Shown here: positions 26,101-29,070 of the stretch, piece by piece
How the letters are laid out: each line of letters opens with the position of its first letter
Position numbering within the stretch: the stretch's first letter is position 1
Origin: Anthracocystis setariae
Lineage: Eukaryota; Basidiomycota; Ustilaginomycetes; Ustilaginales; Ustilaginaceae
DNA: 29,070 nucleotides
Reading direction: 5' to 3'
Assembly: GCA_928724745.1 (NCBI GenBank)
Contig: CAKMXJ010000036.1
Location: 1-29,070, forward strand
Translations under genes and position numbers: made by a program
The notes under the pieces: model-generated
What the model saw: only the letters and a program-made list of their open reading frames with translations
Databases searched by the model: none
Told to the model about the DNA's origin: nothing

Positions 26101-28931
26101 TCAATCCGGACTGCTGCGTTGCATCTGGCTAAAGGTGGTGCCGCTCTTGTCCTTGCATTGACTCGATCGTTGTCGGATTCGATTGTCGCACCATGCTTAC
26201 ACGTCGGAGGTTCCGACGGACCTTGCAGTCGGTGCAAGTCGTTCCTACTCAGACTCGGGCAGCAGAAACAGCCTACGAGATTCAATATGCAGACTCGTGG
26301 GAGTGTTTCTTCTGCGCTGCAATCACACACCACCACATACGGCACTGAATCAGAAATGCCGTCGTACTCAAGTTTGTGCATTGTGTACTTTGCTGGCTCG
26401 AAATCTTCACTCTCTGCAGTGATTCCCTTCTATTTGCAGCGATAACCGACGTCATTTTCGAGCCCCGACAGAACAGATCAGTACTGTACAGTTCTTGCAG
26501 TGTGCCTGACTGCTACAGAAAGAAAACGGGATTTTTGTGTGAAAAAGGACGACGACGAGCATGAATTTGCTAAAACTCAGCTAGCTCACAGCAGATCATC
26601 GCTCCCACGATCTGGCAGTAGACGCAGCGGTCCTTTTGCGCTCTTTACACTCCCAAACTGCACCTTCTTTCCAAGCCCAATATGATCTTCTACCACTACT
26701 GCATCTATTCTCCGCTCTGCTCTAATGCAAAGTCAGCCTCTGGAACTTGCAGCCACAATGGAAAACGTAAAAGAACTCAGACCGGATTCGATGCTTCACC
26801 TGCATTGGCCCAACGGCAAGCCCTTGTTTCACTTGCATCCATCAATGCACATCATTCCGATCCATCGCCTTGACCACTTTGCCGATTGCCTCTGAGCCTC
26901 TTTCGTAAGCAACTGTGCTGTCCTGAGCTGAGCTGAATTGTGCGATGAGAATTAGGGGACAAAAATGATTGTTCTTGGCTGCTACTGCACTTTCTCTGTT
27001 GCAGAACGCTTTGACGTTGCGACGTTGATAGCCGGCATCGCTGGTGCCAAAAGATCGCTTCGATTTCTATTTCCGCTCGTCTCAGCTTGTCAAGAGATCC
27101 ATGACAAGGCCAAACTAACCACACCATCCTGTGCTTCGAGCAACTATCACGTGCGATGATCGGAAACCGTAAGTGCGTCAGACAGAATACCGGATTGCAT
27201 TGGACGCTCAGGGTTGGGTCGCTGAAGAAACCGTCGTCTGCTGTATGCGATCAGTGTAGTCTGCCACTACTGCATCTATATTGTTCAATCTAATAATTGC
27301 TTTTCCAGGTGACCTGGCTTCAGCTGGACGGACGGACGGACGGACGTCTTTGCAGCTGCGCTCCAGAACATTTGAGTCCCCGAAGGCGTTTTGGTGGTCC
27401 CTCTTGACAACCAAACACGGAGTAAACTCAGTCATGACAGTACAGTAGAGTACGATACAGTACTGACTGAATGTTGCAGGACTCTATCTATCTGAGTTAA
27501 CTATGATTGTTATGGTGCTTGCCCTTCAATCATCATTCAGACTCGACATGTGAGCACCCCTTTGATGCATATCGGCTGTTCCGCTGTTTGTTCCCCTGCA
27601 ACCCGCTGTCGCGCATCTTCTGCCTCCCTCCCCCCCTTGCGAAGGCTTCCATGTCAAATCCAGCCAACGTGCATGCTGCCTTCCAGTGCTTTCCGTTTCC
27701 CTCGTCGAAGTCGCATCGCCCTGACTGTGAATGTGATTCTGCAAGCTTGACGGTCCTTGAATCCGATGTCCCACAGCCTGCAACGGTCGCAGCCCGAGTA
27801 ATGCTTTGTGCCGCTTGATCGCTTGCCTCGTTGACCTCGTCATGCCGCGGCCAATCCGACTCGTTTGACGTCGCGTGCATCTATCCATCTTTCTCACCGT
27901 CAATCTCGCTCCCTTCTTGACCCTCACCTCTGCATCCTCCTTCCTTCCTTGGCAGCTTACACTCTTTCGCCCGCCATCTTGGACTGTTGTTTCGTTGATC
28001 GACCTACGGCAAATCGTCTTCTCCTCGACGCCGACTCATGCCTCCGACATCACAGCTTTGCCTCGGCGTGGACTCGCTCTAAATCTGTGCTGTGTCAATC
28101 TGTGACACCTGTCACACTTTGTCAGCCTGTTGATTGCCGTCTCCTTCGACCGCTTCTTGAAAAAGCCCGCCATCATCGCGAGCGAGCTGGGACGCGTCGG
28201 GCGTGTCGCCACCGTCGCTACTGCTCGGCGAGCCTTCGTCTGGAGGACTACTTTTGTTTGGCACCCACAGGTCTGGATTCTTTTCTCTGGGGAATGCCCA
28301 GTAGCTTCGACTTAGACATCTTTGTCCGTGTTTCGGGCCGGCCGATCTCCCGCTTTTAGCTCACATTGTGTCTCACGTCGAGTTGAAACCTTTGCCTCTT
28401 GGTGTTCTCACTTTCTTCTTGTACTGACTGCAGATCGATCAGCTGCGCTGGTGTCGGGAACATCCGAACGATTACAGGAGGCGCGACTTTCTTCCCAAAC
28501 CGAGCACCAGTCGCCAGAACATCGGCTCAGCGCATTGGTTCGCCCTATACGCTTCTGTTCAAGCACGTGCAACGATCTTTAGCGGGTACAAGATCATCAT
28601 TTCCCTGCTTTGCTGGTTCTTCGAGCTCAGCATATCCAACTGCAAAAGTATCCGACCGCATTCCACCTCTACAACCCACTCGAATAGACTCTCAGTGATC
28701 TCGTTTGGCCCAAACTCCATGGCCATCGTTTGGTAGGGTCTGTTGACTTGATTGAGTATAGTCTTCGGTCGACTCTGCTGCAGCGTGACGAGCGAATCTT
28801 CTTCGAGCGCAGTGCCACAGCGAATGTCGGCTTGCGAATATCTTTCCAGCAGTCCGATCCCACATGCCCTTCGCACCACTTCCTCAGACCACTCGAGCGA
28901 TCAAACGGTACGCCATCACCCAGCCTCATAA
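23165..28931. other. Long intergenic region without a recognisable gene
   Basis: No open frame here exceeds about 200 codons and none shows a domain I recognise; no tRNA or rRNA is evident. The left end must contain the Wss1-like promoter. The interior has several TACTGTA/TACAGTA palindromic words, homopolymer T/A runs near 25617 and 25826, and a (GGAC)4 run near 27325. From about 27850 the + strand is rich in CTTCC-type pyrimidine tracts, as in long 5' leaders of smut genes. A long upstream region of a gene at the right edge, or non-coding RNA, is possible. Confidence 0.5.
27323..27345 (+). repeat. (GGAC)n microsatellite
   Basis: Four to five GGAC units in tandem within the long intergenic region. 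No function is inferred. Confidence 0.8.
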
Positions 28932-29070
28932 GCTCCTGCGCCGGTGCCCAGCCGGCCTTCAGGCAGGCCCTTTGCAAGCAACGCCACTGGCCCTCATCAT
29001 CATCAACTCAACGCCGGTGCCGATGTCAGCTTTGATCTAAGCAACTCTCATTCCGCCTCCAGCTCCTTCC
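28932..29070 (+). CDS. Possible start of a Ser/His/Ala-rich protein, cut by window edge
   Basis: After a TAA at 28929-28931 one + strand frame stays open for 46 codons to the window end. Its composition (APAPVPSRPSG, then HHHQ, then DLSNSHSASSSF) and C-rich third codon positions resemble low-complexity parts of fungal regulatory proteins. No ATG is in frame here, so an upstream exon would be needed. Chance openness cannot be excluded at this length. Confidence 0.22.

Noticed and set aside
23165..28931. tRNA or 5S rRNA genes in the long intergenic region
   Set aside because: No stretch showed a clear B-box (GGTTCGAATCC-like) with matching acceptor stem or a 5S internal promoter by eye; a dedicated covariance search would be decisive.

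Overview
The window looks like the left end of a chromosome of a basidiomycete, most likely a smut-type fungus (Ustilaginomycotina). The reasons are TTAGGG-type telomere repeats read as CCCTAA on the + strand, short introns of 73-94 bp with GTAAGY donors, pyrimidine-rich leaders, and a core gene set of eukaryotic proteins (VPS16, a PRKRIP1-like splicing protein, a Wss1-like protease). The genus cannot be fixed from the sequence alone.

Region 1 (1-9679) is a telomere-associated array. It consists of head-to-tail modules, each ending on its right in a fixed boundary, usually CCTTG, that abuts a short interstitial run of TAACCC. Each module starts on its left at a different point directly after the previous run. 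Three near-identical modules (842-1982, 2016-3183, 3191-4474) carry the C-terminal part of an OTU-type cysteine protease gene plus an ~840-bp 3' trailer. A fourth partial copy opens the window, and diverged or strongly truncated modules fill 4479-6230. The only apparently complete module (6254-9667) carries an intact 787-codon gene with a CxxC...CxxC motif and a C-terminal OTU domain. Fixed 3' ends on telomere repeats with variable 5' truncations are what target-primed insertion of an element onto chromosome ends would leave. I read this as a telomere-targeted element family encoding an OTU protein, with no reverse transcriptase in the window.

Region 2 (9680-about 13040) is nested retrotransposon debris on the - strand. 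An older Ty3/gypsy-type gag is cut off at 9680 by telomere repeats, so a chromosome break was probably healed there. That gag was later split by a 1,686-bp gag-only LTR element (9817-11502) with near-identical LTRs and a 5-bp target duplication. Region 3 (about 13040-15290) has no recognisable gene.

Region 4 (15543-23164) is conserved core chromosome with four genes: a membrane-anchored HSL-family alpha/beta-hydrolase (+), a two-exon PRKRIP1/DUF1168 protein (-), VPS16 (+, three exons, one apparent frameshift in a G7 run), and a WLM-domain Wss1-like DNA-protein-crosslink protease (-). The last two converge with 132 bp between their stops. Region 5 (23165-28931) is a 5.8-kb stretch without a recognisable gene, containing clustered TACTGTA/TACAGTA motifs and a pyrimidine-rich right part. 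It may be the upstream region of a gene that begins at the right edge.
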